NCBI GenBank assembly: GCA_030765585.1
Contig: JAVCCJ010000085.1
Span: 1 to 44,905, forward strand
Reading direction: 5' to 3'
DNA: 44,905 nt
Origin: Candidatus Zapsychrus exili
Lineage (GTDB): Bacteria > Omnitrophota > Gorgyraeia > Zapsychrales > Zapsychraceae
Below are positions 1-7,904 of this stretch, in pieces. The notes beneath the pieces are model-generated. The model worked only from the letters and a program-made list of their open reading frames with translations. It did not search any database and was not told the origin of the DNA. The position numbers and the translations under genes are program-made. The stretch's first letter is position 1. Each line of letters starts with the position of its first letter.

Positions 1-2
1 AG

Positions 3-122
3 GATATTGTGCTTAACTTAGGTAATTATATTTTTGAATATAATCATCTTCGTAGACATGGGGGCTTGAACTATGAGACCCCTTTTGATAAACTAAAAAG
101 AGTTACCGAATTAGTGAGCTAG
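3..122 (+). mobile_element. C-terminal fragment of an IS transposase (integrase-core type, IS3/IS481-like), runs off the left edge
   Basis: Frame 3 reads DIVLNLGNYIFEYNHLRRHGGLNYETPFDKLKRVTELVS*, matching the typical YN..R.H..L.Y.TP...L end of rve-type transposases. Confidence 0.75.
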
Positions 123-1535
123 TACACCTGTCCCTGTTAATTTTATTTGAGTACGCTTAACATCTCCTACTCTCTTATATTCTTCATCACTTTCATAAAT
201 CATTCTAGAATTTTTTCCTACTACCTCACTTGACGAATAGCCTAACATTTTGCAAAATTTTTCATTAACCCAAACAAATTCTCTATTGCGAACAAGTCCT
301 ATCCCGCTTGGGGCAGACCTAAAAATACTCTGAAGCATGTTTTCGCTCTTACGTAATTTCTCTTCCGATTCCTTGCGTTTTTTTGTCATAAGAAGCTGTG
401 CTACTTGATCAGCTATTTCTCCTATAAAAGTAATTTCGTCATCTCTCCAATGCCTCTTTTCCTCTATATGCTCTATACACACAACACCTGCGACTTTACC
501 TTGCAATCTAACTCCAGCATCAAGCATAGAACTTATACCCAATAGTCTTAAATATTTATCTGAAAATTCTCTCGTCCTTTCATCTACATTGGCATCAAAA
601 GCATCAATAGCTCTACTTTCATCTATAGCATTAAAATAGTTTGGATAATCTGAATAACATAATTCAGAACCACTGGAGTGCTTGTCTAATGATCTCTCGA
701 ACAAATCAATACAGCAAAGTTTTTGATTATCTTCGCTTAACAGCCAAACACTCGCCCTTTCTGCTTCAATTACATTAGTCATTGTCTTAGATATTATTTT
801 TATTCGATCTATAAAAGACTCCTCTAAAAAATCGCTTTCGCCAGAAATCTTCAATATAGCATTTCTTTGTCTCTTCGTTCTAGCTTCTGCTATTAAAGCA
901 ATATCTTGTTGAAGCTTCTCCTCATCCAATATATTAGGAATGACTACAGAAAGATACTCTACATTACCCTCTTTTGACCTATGTACAATAATAGATTGAG
1001 AGACCTCTATGTCCTTTCCGCATGAATGGATAAGGGTTGTCCCAGATTTCCAAATTCCATCACGTATTGCAGAAGGTATACCTTCTCTTAAAATAATATT
1101 TAATGATTCTTTGGCATATATTCTCGATATTGATTTACCAATAATATCCCTATCGCTACTAAATCCTAATATCTTTTTACCAGAACTATTTATGTAATTA
1201 ATCTTTCCTCCTGGAGTAATCAATGCAGTAAAATCTCTCGATGCCTCAAATATCTTAATCAAATATTCTAATTCTGAATTTTCTTTACTATGAATCTTGA
1301 ACATTTTTATTCCTATAAAAAGGACAAAAGCGCAAAATGCTAAAGAATTTATTATGCCTTCAACAGATATCAAATCAAAAGATGGCATATTTTGTGCGCC
1401 TTTATTATTTAAATTATTTGTAAAAGATAATCTGAGAAACTCTACTTTGGCGGGAAAAAGCAAAAAACACAGAGAAACAGCCAAGATAATGAATACAAGA
1501 AATGAGTAAAGAACTTTACGCTTGTTATTCAACAT
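111..1535 (-). pseudogene. Membrane-anchored PAS-GAF-PAS sensor protein, probably truncated at its 3' end by the IS (last PAS incomplete, no kinase/output domain)
   Basis: N-terminal TM segments; PAS (TALITPGGKINYINSSGKKILGFSSDRDIIGKS), GAF (AERASVWLLSEDNQKLCCIDLF...GVVCIEHIEEKRHWRDDEITFIGEIADQVAQLL), second PAS (FRSAPSGIGLVRNREFVWVNEKFCKMLGYSSSEVVGK) stopping mid-domain; overlaps the transposase end. Confidence 0.7.
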
Positions 1536-1636
1536 ACAACCAAACCCCCTCTTTGTTTAATAGCTAGTAGACACAACAATGTTAAAAAGGAAAGTTTCTT
1601 ATAAAAATCCAGCAAAACACTACCGACTTACTAAAC

Positions 1637-1666
1637 ATTATATATAGATACTCGACATTTCGTCAA
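1637..1666 (-). promoter_or_regulatory. sigma70-like promoter for the PAS/GAF gene
   Basis: Minus strand TTGACG-N18-TATAAT, upstream of the 1535 start. Confidence 0.5.
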
Positions 1667-1720
1667 GGAGAATAAATATGCGCCTTTAAATATGAATATA
1701 TAGTATTTTAGATATATTAG

Positions 1721-2374
1721 TTAATTACAAGAACAATGCTTGTGAGTGCAAAGAATGGGGAAAACAATGTCGGAAAGACAGCAAGGCAAAACCACGGCAA
1801 AAACCGTAACAAAAAATACTGGAACAATTGCGTGCATCCAATCTATCATGCCAAAACTAATTAAATATAATAATGATGCCATACTGCTTAAGAAAATATG
1901 TACTGAATGTGAATATTGGGTTGATTTATCAATACTTTTAGCCACAAGTATTCCAGATAAGACTCCAACTACTGCAAAAGACAATATTAAAGACGGGTCT
2001 TCTAATATGCAAATATGCAAGTGCATATGTATTCCTAAAATCGAACCACCAATAAATGGAAAAAATATATCACTTATGCCACATATACCAATTGATCCAA
2101 TAAGCCCTATTGCAATGGCTTTAAATATATTTTTATTGTCATGCCTCCAAAACATAGATGTTGTGGCAACGGCACTAAAAAATACATGGGCTGGATGAAA
2201 TATATGAAATAATTCTTCAGATACGCTTGGCAAAGCATCGCTTGAGCCAACAGTCTTTGCTATAAATGTCAAAATGCCCATAACTATTATAGAGAAAAGA
2301 ACACCCATCACAGAATATGGAAAATGTTCTGCTAATTCTGCAATTACATGTTTTGTTCTACTGCCTTCTTTCAT
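1721..2374 (-). CDS. Uncharacterised polytopic membrane protein with conserved-looking His/Cys clusters (HPAH, HMHLH, CC, CTHKHCSCN)
   Basis: 217 aa ORF with several hydrophobic segments; no family recognised by eye. Confidence 0.65.
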   Translation of the reverse strand: MKEGSRTKHVIAELAEHFPYSVMGVLFSIIVMGILTFIAKTVGSSDALPSVSEELFHIFHPAHVFFSAVATTSMFWRHDNKNIFKAIAIGLIGSIGICGISDIFFPFIGGSILGIHMHLHICILEDPSLILSFAVVGVLSGILVAKSIDKSTQYSHSVHIFLSSMASLLYLISFGMIDWMHAIVPVFFVTVFAVVLPCCLSDIVFPILCTHKHCSCN

Positions 2375-2484
2375 TCCTCTTCCTTTAACAAAGAATTAAC
2401 CGCATCAACTAATTCACTAGGTATTGCATAAACTTGAATTTTATCTATTCCTGTTTTTTGCTGAAGCTTAAAATTTAAGCTAAT
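2371..2484 (-). pseudogene. Remnant C-terminal reading frame abutting the tmRNA 3' end; stop overlaps the ATG of the membrane protein (ATGA)
   Basis: Minus strand reads ...LQQKTGIDKIQVYAIPSELVDAVNSLLKEEE* with no start codon before the tmRNA. Confidence 0.45.
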
Positions 2485-2875
2485 TGGTGGAGGTGCCGGG
2501 AATTGAACCCGGGTCCTTGGAACACTTTATATAAGCCTCTACATGCATAGTACATTTTTTAATATCACTTAAGTATCTCCAATGCACAAGATATATTTAA
2601 GCTAGTTCTCTTTAATCTCACCATAACCTCAAGAACACGATTACAGCCAGCCTGCTAGTGCCTTCTATAGAGCCGCAGACACTCTCAATAAAAGGGCTTA
2701 GCTTAAATTTTTAAACTAAGACTGGTTGCGCTTCAGCTAGAATTGCTTCCGCTTCAGCAACAGCATTGTAATTTTCGCCGTTTGTTTTTTTGTCCAGATT
2801 TTTAACGAGGCCAACCAGACTTCCTCGGCATGCCACTCATACAACAATATAACAAGTCGAGACCAAATCACCCCC
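2485..2875 (-). ncRNA. ssrA: tmRNA (transfer-messenger RNA)
   Basis: 5' GGGGGTGATTTGGTCTCGAC..., 3' ...GGGTTCAATTCCCGGCACCTCCACCA with a complementary acceptor stem and encoded CCA; tag-like ORF ACA AAC GGC GAA AAT TAC ... TAA at 2785-2711. Confidence 0.95.
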
Positions 2876-2928
2876 GATATGTATAATTCAGTATATATTA
2901 AAGAACAAAATACAGCAACAAAAAGGAG

Positions 2929-3396
2929 TTACCGTGTACTTTTTTTCTGATCCTGCCTTAAAGTTCGTCTTATGTCTCTATCAATAGTACGTTTTTTTAT
3001 TGCTTCTCTCTTATCGTAAAATTTCTTTCCACAACCCAAAGCAAGCTCTACCTTAACAAAACCTCTTTTATTAAAATAAACCTTTGTAGGAATAAGAGCA
3101 AGATTCTTTTCAAGCGTCCTAGATATTATCTTCTTTATTTCTTTCTTATGAAGAAGCAGCTTTCTCCTTCTATCTTCCTGTATTGATTCATATCCAGAAT
3201 TTTGATAGCCCGTTATATGAAGACTATACAAATATATCTCTTCCTTCTCAATCTTAGCAAAAGAGTCCTTAAAACTTATACCACCTGCACGAATAGACTT
3301 AACTTCAGCTCCCTCTAGAGCTATCCCACACTCCCAAGTTTCACTGAAAAAATAATCCCTATATGCCTTCTTATTTGTTGCTATTGCACTTGCCAT
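2929..3396 (-). CDS. smpB: SsrA-binding protein SmpB
   Basis: NKKAYRDYFFSETWECGIALEGAEVKSIRAGGISFKDSFAKIEKEEIYLYSLHI...GCGKKFYDKRE; start moved to the internal ATG at 3396 because AGGAGAAAG precedes it. Confidence 0.95.
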   Translation of the reverse strand: MASAIATNKKAYRDYFFSETWECGIALEGAEVKSIRAGGISFKDSFAKIEKEEIYLYSLHITGYQNSGYESIQEDRRRKLLLHKKEIKKIISRTLEKNLALIPTKVYFNKRGFVKVELALGCGKKFYDKREAIKKRTIDRDIRRTLRQDQKKSTR

Positions 3397-3456
3397 TCTT
3401 TCTCCTAAATATTCAAGAAAGCTCACTAAACATTCAATTCGCTCGCAGCTTCTTGA

Positions 3457-3486
3457 CTATTTAAAAATTATATAATTTCTAAATAG
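3457..3486. promoter_or_regulatory. 30-nt near-perfect palindrome upstream of smpB with TATAAT on both strands at its centre
   Basis: CTATTTAAAAATTAT/ATAATTTCTAAATAG, one mismatch. Confidence 0.5.
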
Positions 3487-3615
3487 ATAGATATTCTAAC
3501 GTTGATACCAATTTAAGACAAGCAAAAAACATAAGGTATTTGAGATTTGACTTTTAACTATAAATACTCTAAAGTAAACAAAGTAAACAATTTAACTCTC
3601 ATAAATAACATACCT

Positions 3616-3652
3616 AGGGTCAGACCCCTTAAGATCAGAGGGTCAGACCCTC
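3616..3652. repeat. Two tandem GGGTCAGACCC palindromic units (REP-like)
   Basis: AGGGTCAGACCCCTT (3616-3630) and GAGGGTCAGACCCTC (3638-3652), ending about 10 nt before the lpdA ATG. Confidence 0.7.
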
Positions 3653-3661
3653 ACATTCATT

Positions 3662-5044
3662 ATGGACGAAAAAACTAAAATACTAGTCATTGGTGCTGGC
3701 CCGGGAGGATATACAGCTGCTTTTCACTTAGCTGACCTTGGGGCAGATGTAACACTTGTCGATAAAAGAGGTTCTCTTGGAGGAATTTGTCTTCATGAAG
3801 GATGTATTCCCTCGAAAACTCTGCTACATGCTGCAAAAATACTTACCAATGTAGAAGAAGCCAAAAACTTTGGCATAGAATTTGAAAATCCTAAAATAGA
3901 TATAGATAAATTAAGACAAAAAAAACAAGAAATCATATCAAAACTATCTAGCGGACTAGATCATCTATGCAAAAAACGCAAAATCAATTTCATAGAAGGC
4001 ACAGTCCAATTTGTAGATTCAAATAATGCTGAAATATCAGATAAAGACGGCGCGCAACAAACCCTATCTTTCGATAAAGCAATATTAGCAACTGGCTCAT
4101 CACCCAAAAAGTTGGACATACTACCAGAATCTGATTTAATAATGGATTCATCTTCTGCTTTAGAACTAAAAGACATACCTGAAACTATGTTAATCGTTGG
4201 TGGCGGATATATTGGGCTTGAACTAGGTACTGTCTATGCAAAACTAGGCAGCCAAGTGTCAGTTGTCGAATTAACAGATGGCTTATTGCCAGGTGTTGAT
4301 AGAGATTTAGTACGCACACTTGAAAGACAACTAAAACAAGATTTTAACTCAATAATGCTTAGCACAAAGATAACAAACTGTGAACTAATTGAAAATGGTG
4401 TATCTATCACGCTTGAAGATAGAGACGGAAAAACAATAACTGAAAATTACCAAAGAATATTGGTTGCAACTGGAAGAAAACCTAATTTAGATAACCTTGA
4501 AATAGAAAATACAAAGATTAAAATAAATGATGCTGGGTTTATTGAAGTCGACGATAAAAAGCTCACATCTGATACTTCAATTTATGCTATAGGAGATATT
4601 ACTAAAGGACCTATGCTTGCTCATAAAGCATCACATGAAGGATATATTGTTGCTAAAATAATAAATAAAGAAAATGTAGATGTTCAATTAGATGCAATCC
4701 CTGCTGCTATATTTACAGACCCTGAAATAGCAATATGTGGGCTGACTGAAAATGTTGCAAAAGAAAAAGGAATAGAAATCAAGGTAAGTAAATTTATGTG
4801 GGCAGCGTCTGGCAGAGCGTCAACTTTAGATCGCGCAGATGGAACAACTAAACTAATAATAGACCCTAAAACTGAACAAATATTAGGCGCATCTATTGTT
4901 GGAGTATATTCGTCAGAGCTTATTGCGGAATTAGCACTTGCGATAAAGGTGGGATTAAAAACATCAGATATAAGCAAAACTATCCACGTCCATCCTACTC
5001 TTTCTGAAACCATTATGGAATGTGCTCAGAAATTCTACGAATAA
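3662..5044 (+). CDS. lpdA: Dihydrolipoyl dehydrogenase (E3)
   Basis: GAGPGGYTAAFHLADLGADVTLVDKRGSLGGICLHEGCIPSKTLLH, FAD/NAD motifs and C-terminal HVHPTLSETIMECAQ. Confidence 0.95.
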   Translation: MDEKTKILVIGAGPGGYTAAFHLADLGADVTLVDKRGSLGGICLHEGCIPSKTLLHAAKILTNVEEAKNFGIEFENPKIDIDKLRQKKQEIISKLSSGLDHLCKKRKINFIEGTVQFVDSNNAEISDKDGAQQTLSFDKAILATGSSPKKLDILPESDLIMDSSSALELKDIPETMLIVGGGYIGLELGTVYAKLGSQVSVVELTDGLLPGVDRDLVRTLERQLKQDFNSIMLSTKITNCELIENGVSITLEDRDGKTITENYQRILVATGRKPNLDNLEIENTKIKINDAGFIEVDDKKLTSDTSIYAIGDITKGPMLAHKASHEGYIVAKIINKENVDVQLDAIPAAIFTDPEIAICGLTENVAKEKGIEIKVSKFMWAASGRASTLDRADGTTKLIIDPKTEQILGASIVGVYSSELIAELALAIKVGLKTSDISKTIHVHPTLSETIMECAQKFYE

Positions 5045-5069
5045 AGTATCCACATCATAAAAAACAAAA

Positions 5070-5516
5070 TTATAAATCTATGTTAATCTTTGTTTTATCC
5101 CCAATCGCAATCCCTAGCTTTTCACAAAGACCTGCATTAACTTCCAATACATAATTTGCTTGGCTTTCTGGCTGATATATTGCGCAATTGTCTGTCTTGC
5201 ATGGCGGAGCATTTTGTTCTATGTGAACAACGACTCCCTCATTGTCTAACCAGATCATATCTAGTGGCAATAATGTATTCTTCATCCAAAATGCGTGTTG
5301 CGCGGCTTGCTTAAATACAAAAAGCATACCAGCGTGTTCAAATAAAACTCCTCTGAACTGAAGTCCACGCTGAAGCTCTTCATCTGTTACTGCAAGTTCT
5401 ACATTAAAACAACTTTCCGCTGAATCTTTAAAACACACTTGATTTTCTAATGTAATACTAGATGCTTTGCACGAGGATACTAAAAGAATAATAATAATTA
5501 AAAATATCTTTTTCAT
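5070..5516 (-). CDS. DUF192 family secreted protein/lipoprotein
   Basis: Lipoprotein-like signal (MKKIFLIIIILLVSSC); RGLQFR...GMLFVF...FWMKNTLLPLDMIWLD...V.EVNAG. Confidence 0.85.
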   Translation of the reverse strand: MKKIFLIIIILLVSSCKASSITLENQVCFKDSAESCFNVELAVTDEELQRGLQFRGVLFEHAGMLFVFKQAAQHAFWMKNTLLPLDMIWLDNEGVVVHIEQNAPPCKTDNCAIYQPESQANYVLEVNAGLCEKLGIAIGDKTKINIDL

Positions 5517-5527
5517 AAGGCCACCAA

Positions 5528-6862
5528 TTAATTGTTGTCGATTTCTGTTAAGTTTAGATAATCCCTAAATACAAGCTCTCCTTCTATTTCTTTGTTAATA
5601 TTTGAAATACGCTTGGCTATAAACGGATGTGTTCTCCAATAGCTAAATTTACGTCTAGGAGCATTCTCTTGTTCTTTTTTTAATTTATCTAAAAACTGAA
5701 TTGCACCTTCTGGATTAAATCCTGCTTTCGTTAAATATTTAACAGCTAACCTGTCAGCCTCAAACTCATCAGCCAAAGAATGCTCAGCAAAAAGAGAGCC
5801 TATCGCAACACCTACACCTTTTGCTACTCTAGAATTCGATTGAGTCGCTGCCGCTACTTGCATTGCCATCGCACCATAAGATCCTTGCAATCGTTTAATG
5901 CCATGCTGTGCAGTTATATGACCTACTTCGTGGGCAATAACGCTTGCGAGCTGATCATCAGTTTCTGCAGCATCTACTGTACCTTTGAATATATAAATAT
6001 ATCCGCCTGGAAGACTAACAGCATTTTTAATATCTTTATCTAAAACTTTAATAAAATATACTACGTTTTTTCTGTCAGAAACCTCTACTATTCGCTTTAA
6101 TATACTTTCTATTCTTTCTCTTATATCAATATCATCAATTACATCGTAATGTTTTTCAATATTCTTAGAAGCAGATAAACCTATTTTTTCTTCTTTTTCT
6201 GTAGCGTACAAAAGTGATTCCTGTTGTTCTGTAGCTAAATTATAACTTGTAGTGCATCCAAATAAATTAAGAATGAAAAACAAACCCAACATCGACACGC
6301 CAAAATCTTTTAACATCTTTCCTAATTTCTGCATTGGAAGACCTATAACATTTGTATAACATCCTTCTATCCGTCGGATAAACACACTTCCAACACCTTC
6401 TATATCAAAACCGCCTGCCTTATCAAAGGGGGGCATCTTTTTGTGATACTTATCTATTTCGCTATCAGTTAAAGCAGACATAAATACTCTTGTCTTTTCG
6501 TAACCTATTGCTTGTTTTCCCGTCTTAGCATCAACTACCGCAACGCCTGTATATACCCATTGAGGGCTTTTGAAAAGAATCTTAAGAATTTTTTTAGCTT
6601 CTTTTAAACTCTTTGGCTTTCCTATTATTTTCTTATTTCCAATATATACAACAGAATCAGCTCCAATGACGACACCATCTTTTAGCTTAGATGCTATTTC
6701 GTTCGCCTTAATTAGAGCATTCTTTTTGACAAGAGCTTGAGGTGTAGTTGTAATTTTTTTTACCTCTTCTGCTTTACTTGACCTTACTTTAAACTTAAGT
6801 CCAAGTAGTTTCAGGAGTTTTTTTCTTTGCGCAGATTTAGAGGCAAGGATGATAGGCTTCAT
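5528..6862 (-). CDS. In-frame fusion: Maf-family nucleotide pyrophosphatase + lipobox/TM segment + M48-family metalloprotease
   Basis: Maf: IILASKSAQRKKLLKLLGLKFKVRSS...VIGADSVVYIGNKKIIGKPKSLKEAKKIL; linker MLGLFFILNLFGCTTSYN; M48: VIAHEVGHITAQHGIKR...LADEFEADRLAVKYLTKAGFNPEG. Confidence 0.85.
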   Translation of the reverse strand: MKPIILASKSAQRKKLLKLLGLKFKVRSSKAEEVKKITTTPQALVKKNALIKANEIASKLKDGVVIGADSVVYIGNKKIIGKPKSLKEAKKILKILFKSPQWVYTGVAVVDAKTGKQAIGYEKTRVFMSALTDSEIDKYHKKMPPFDKAGGFDIEGVGSVFIRRIEGCYTNVIGLPMQKLGKMLKDFGVSMLGLFFILNLFGCTTSYNLATEQQESLLYATEKEEKIGLSASKNIEKHYDVIDDIDIRERIESILKRIVEVSDRKNVVYFIKVLDKDIKNAVSLPGGYIYIFKGTVDAAETDDQLASVIAHEVGHITAQHGIKRLQGSYGAMAMQVAAATQSNSRVAKGVGVAIGSLFAEHSLADEFEADRLAVKYLTKAGFNPEGAIQFLDKLKKEQENAPRRKFSYWRTHPFIAKRISNINKEIEGELVFRDYLNLTEIDNN

Positions 6863-6865
6863 AAA

Positions 6866-7423
6866 TTATTTGTGAATTTCTGATATGTGAAATATTGATT
6901 CTAGCACAGAGCCTTTTTCTGCTACTGCCTCACGAGCTCCCTCGTCACGATCAACAATACATATACATTTCTTTACTTTAACATTCATTGCAGTTAGAAC
7001 ATCTAAAGATTGTAAAAAAGCTTTGCCTGTTGTTGCAACATCATCAACCACTATAACCTCATCGCCCTCTTTTAAAAGCGGACCTTCTACTTGTTGTTGC
7101 TTACCATGAGCCTTTGGAGCTTTTCGAATTATAAAAGTATTTATCGGATTATCTGCGTGATAGCTGACAACTCCTATCGCGCCTACCAAAGGATCAGCTC
7201 CTAACGTAGGGCCTCCAATAGCAGTTACATTATCATCTTTGACCATATCTAAAATTATCTCTGCACACAAATATGCGCCTTCTGGCTTTAAAGTTATCCG
7301 ACGAGCATCAATATAATAATCACTTTCTTTTCCGGATGAGAGTATTATCTTTTCCTTAAAATAAGCATCTTTAATTACAAGTTTCAATAACTGATCTTTT
7401 AATTGTTTTATTTCTTCTGACAT
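6866..7423 (-). CDS. pyrE: Orotate phosphoribosyltransferase
   Basis: SGKESDYYIDARRITLKPEG...GDEVIVVDDVATTGKAFLQSLDVL. Confidence 0.93.
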   Translation of the reverse strand: MSEEIKQLKDQLLKLVIKDAYFKEKIILSSGKESDYYIDARRITLKPEGAYLCAEIILDMVKDDNVTAIGGPTLGADPLVGAIGVVSYHADNPINTFIIRKAPKAHGKQQQVEGPLLKEGDEVIVVDDVATTGKAFLQSLDVLTAMNVKVKKCICIVDRDEGAREAVAEKGSVLESIFHISEIHK

Positions 7424-7469
7424 AATTCTCCCATCTATTAAGCTAAAATTAAAATTTAATGTTTATTTG

Positions 7470-7775
7470 CTATCGTAACCACTCATCAATCGGAGGAGCT
7501 TCTAGTTCTCTCTTGCTCATCTCTTGTCTTAAACGAACTATGAATCCGAGCAACTCTTTGAATTTTGTATATTCTTTTGGAGTAAATCCTGCTTTACCAT
7601 GAAAAGCCTCACTTGCTTTTCTTTCTATCATGACGTCGATATATATCTCAATTATCTCATCATCCTTTAATCTTTTTATTTCTTCTTGAGTCGGAATACT
7701 AATTTCATAAATAAAAGCTAAAGCTGGGCCGCAAAACAAAAGAAAAATCGTTAAAAATATAATTACCTTTTTCAT
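7470..7775 (-). CDS. Small secreted hypothetical protein
   Basis: 101 aa with signal peptide; strong RBS GAGGAGG upstream. Confidence 0.65.
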   Translation of the reverse strand: MKKVIIFLTIFLLFCGPALAFIYEISIPTQEEIKRLKDDEIIEIYIDVMIERKASEAFHGKAGFTPKEYTKFKELLGFIVRLRQEMSKRELEAPPIDEWLR

Positions 7776-7801
7776 AAATTGCCTCCTCTTAAGTTAAAAG
7801 T

Positions 7802-7830
7802 ATTATACAGTTATAGATTTTATCATTCAA
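7802..7830 (-). promoter_or_regulatory. sigma70-like promoter for the 7470-7775 gene (possibly also pyrE)
   Basis: Minus strand TTGAAT-N17-TATAAT. Confidence 0.5.
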
Positions 7831-7869
7831 CTCAAATTTTGTATCAAAACTCTTGTTCTTTGCTAGCAT

Positions 7870-7898
7870 TTGACATAAAGACATGCAACTGCTATAAT
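7870..7898 (+). promoter_or_regulatory. Consensus sigma70 promoter for comF-lptF-lptG
   Basis: TTGACA (7870-7875)-N17-TATAAT (7893-7898). Confidence 0.75.
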
Positions 7899-7904
7899 GA
7901 TGTC

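Noticed and set aside
1746-2198. Plus-strand 150-aa ORF opposite the membrane protein
   Set aside because: Shadow ORF antisense to a better-supported CDS; low-complexity composition and no recognisable domain. Most other short opposite-strand ORFs in the track were rejected for the same reason.
2463-2484. AAGCTTAAAATTTAAGCT palindrome as the tmRNA terminator
   Set aside because: AT-rich stem without a following T-tract on the minus strand; too weak to call as an intrinsic terminator.
3549-3577. Promoter for lpdA (TTGACT-N17-TAAAGT)
   Set aside because: The -10 is a poor match and the distance to the start is long; not strong enough to list as a feature.
7779-7904. N-terminal 42 codons of the comF ORF track entry
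   Set aside because: Contains the consensus promoter and has no homology-like content; GTG at 7905 fits ComF better.
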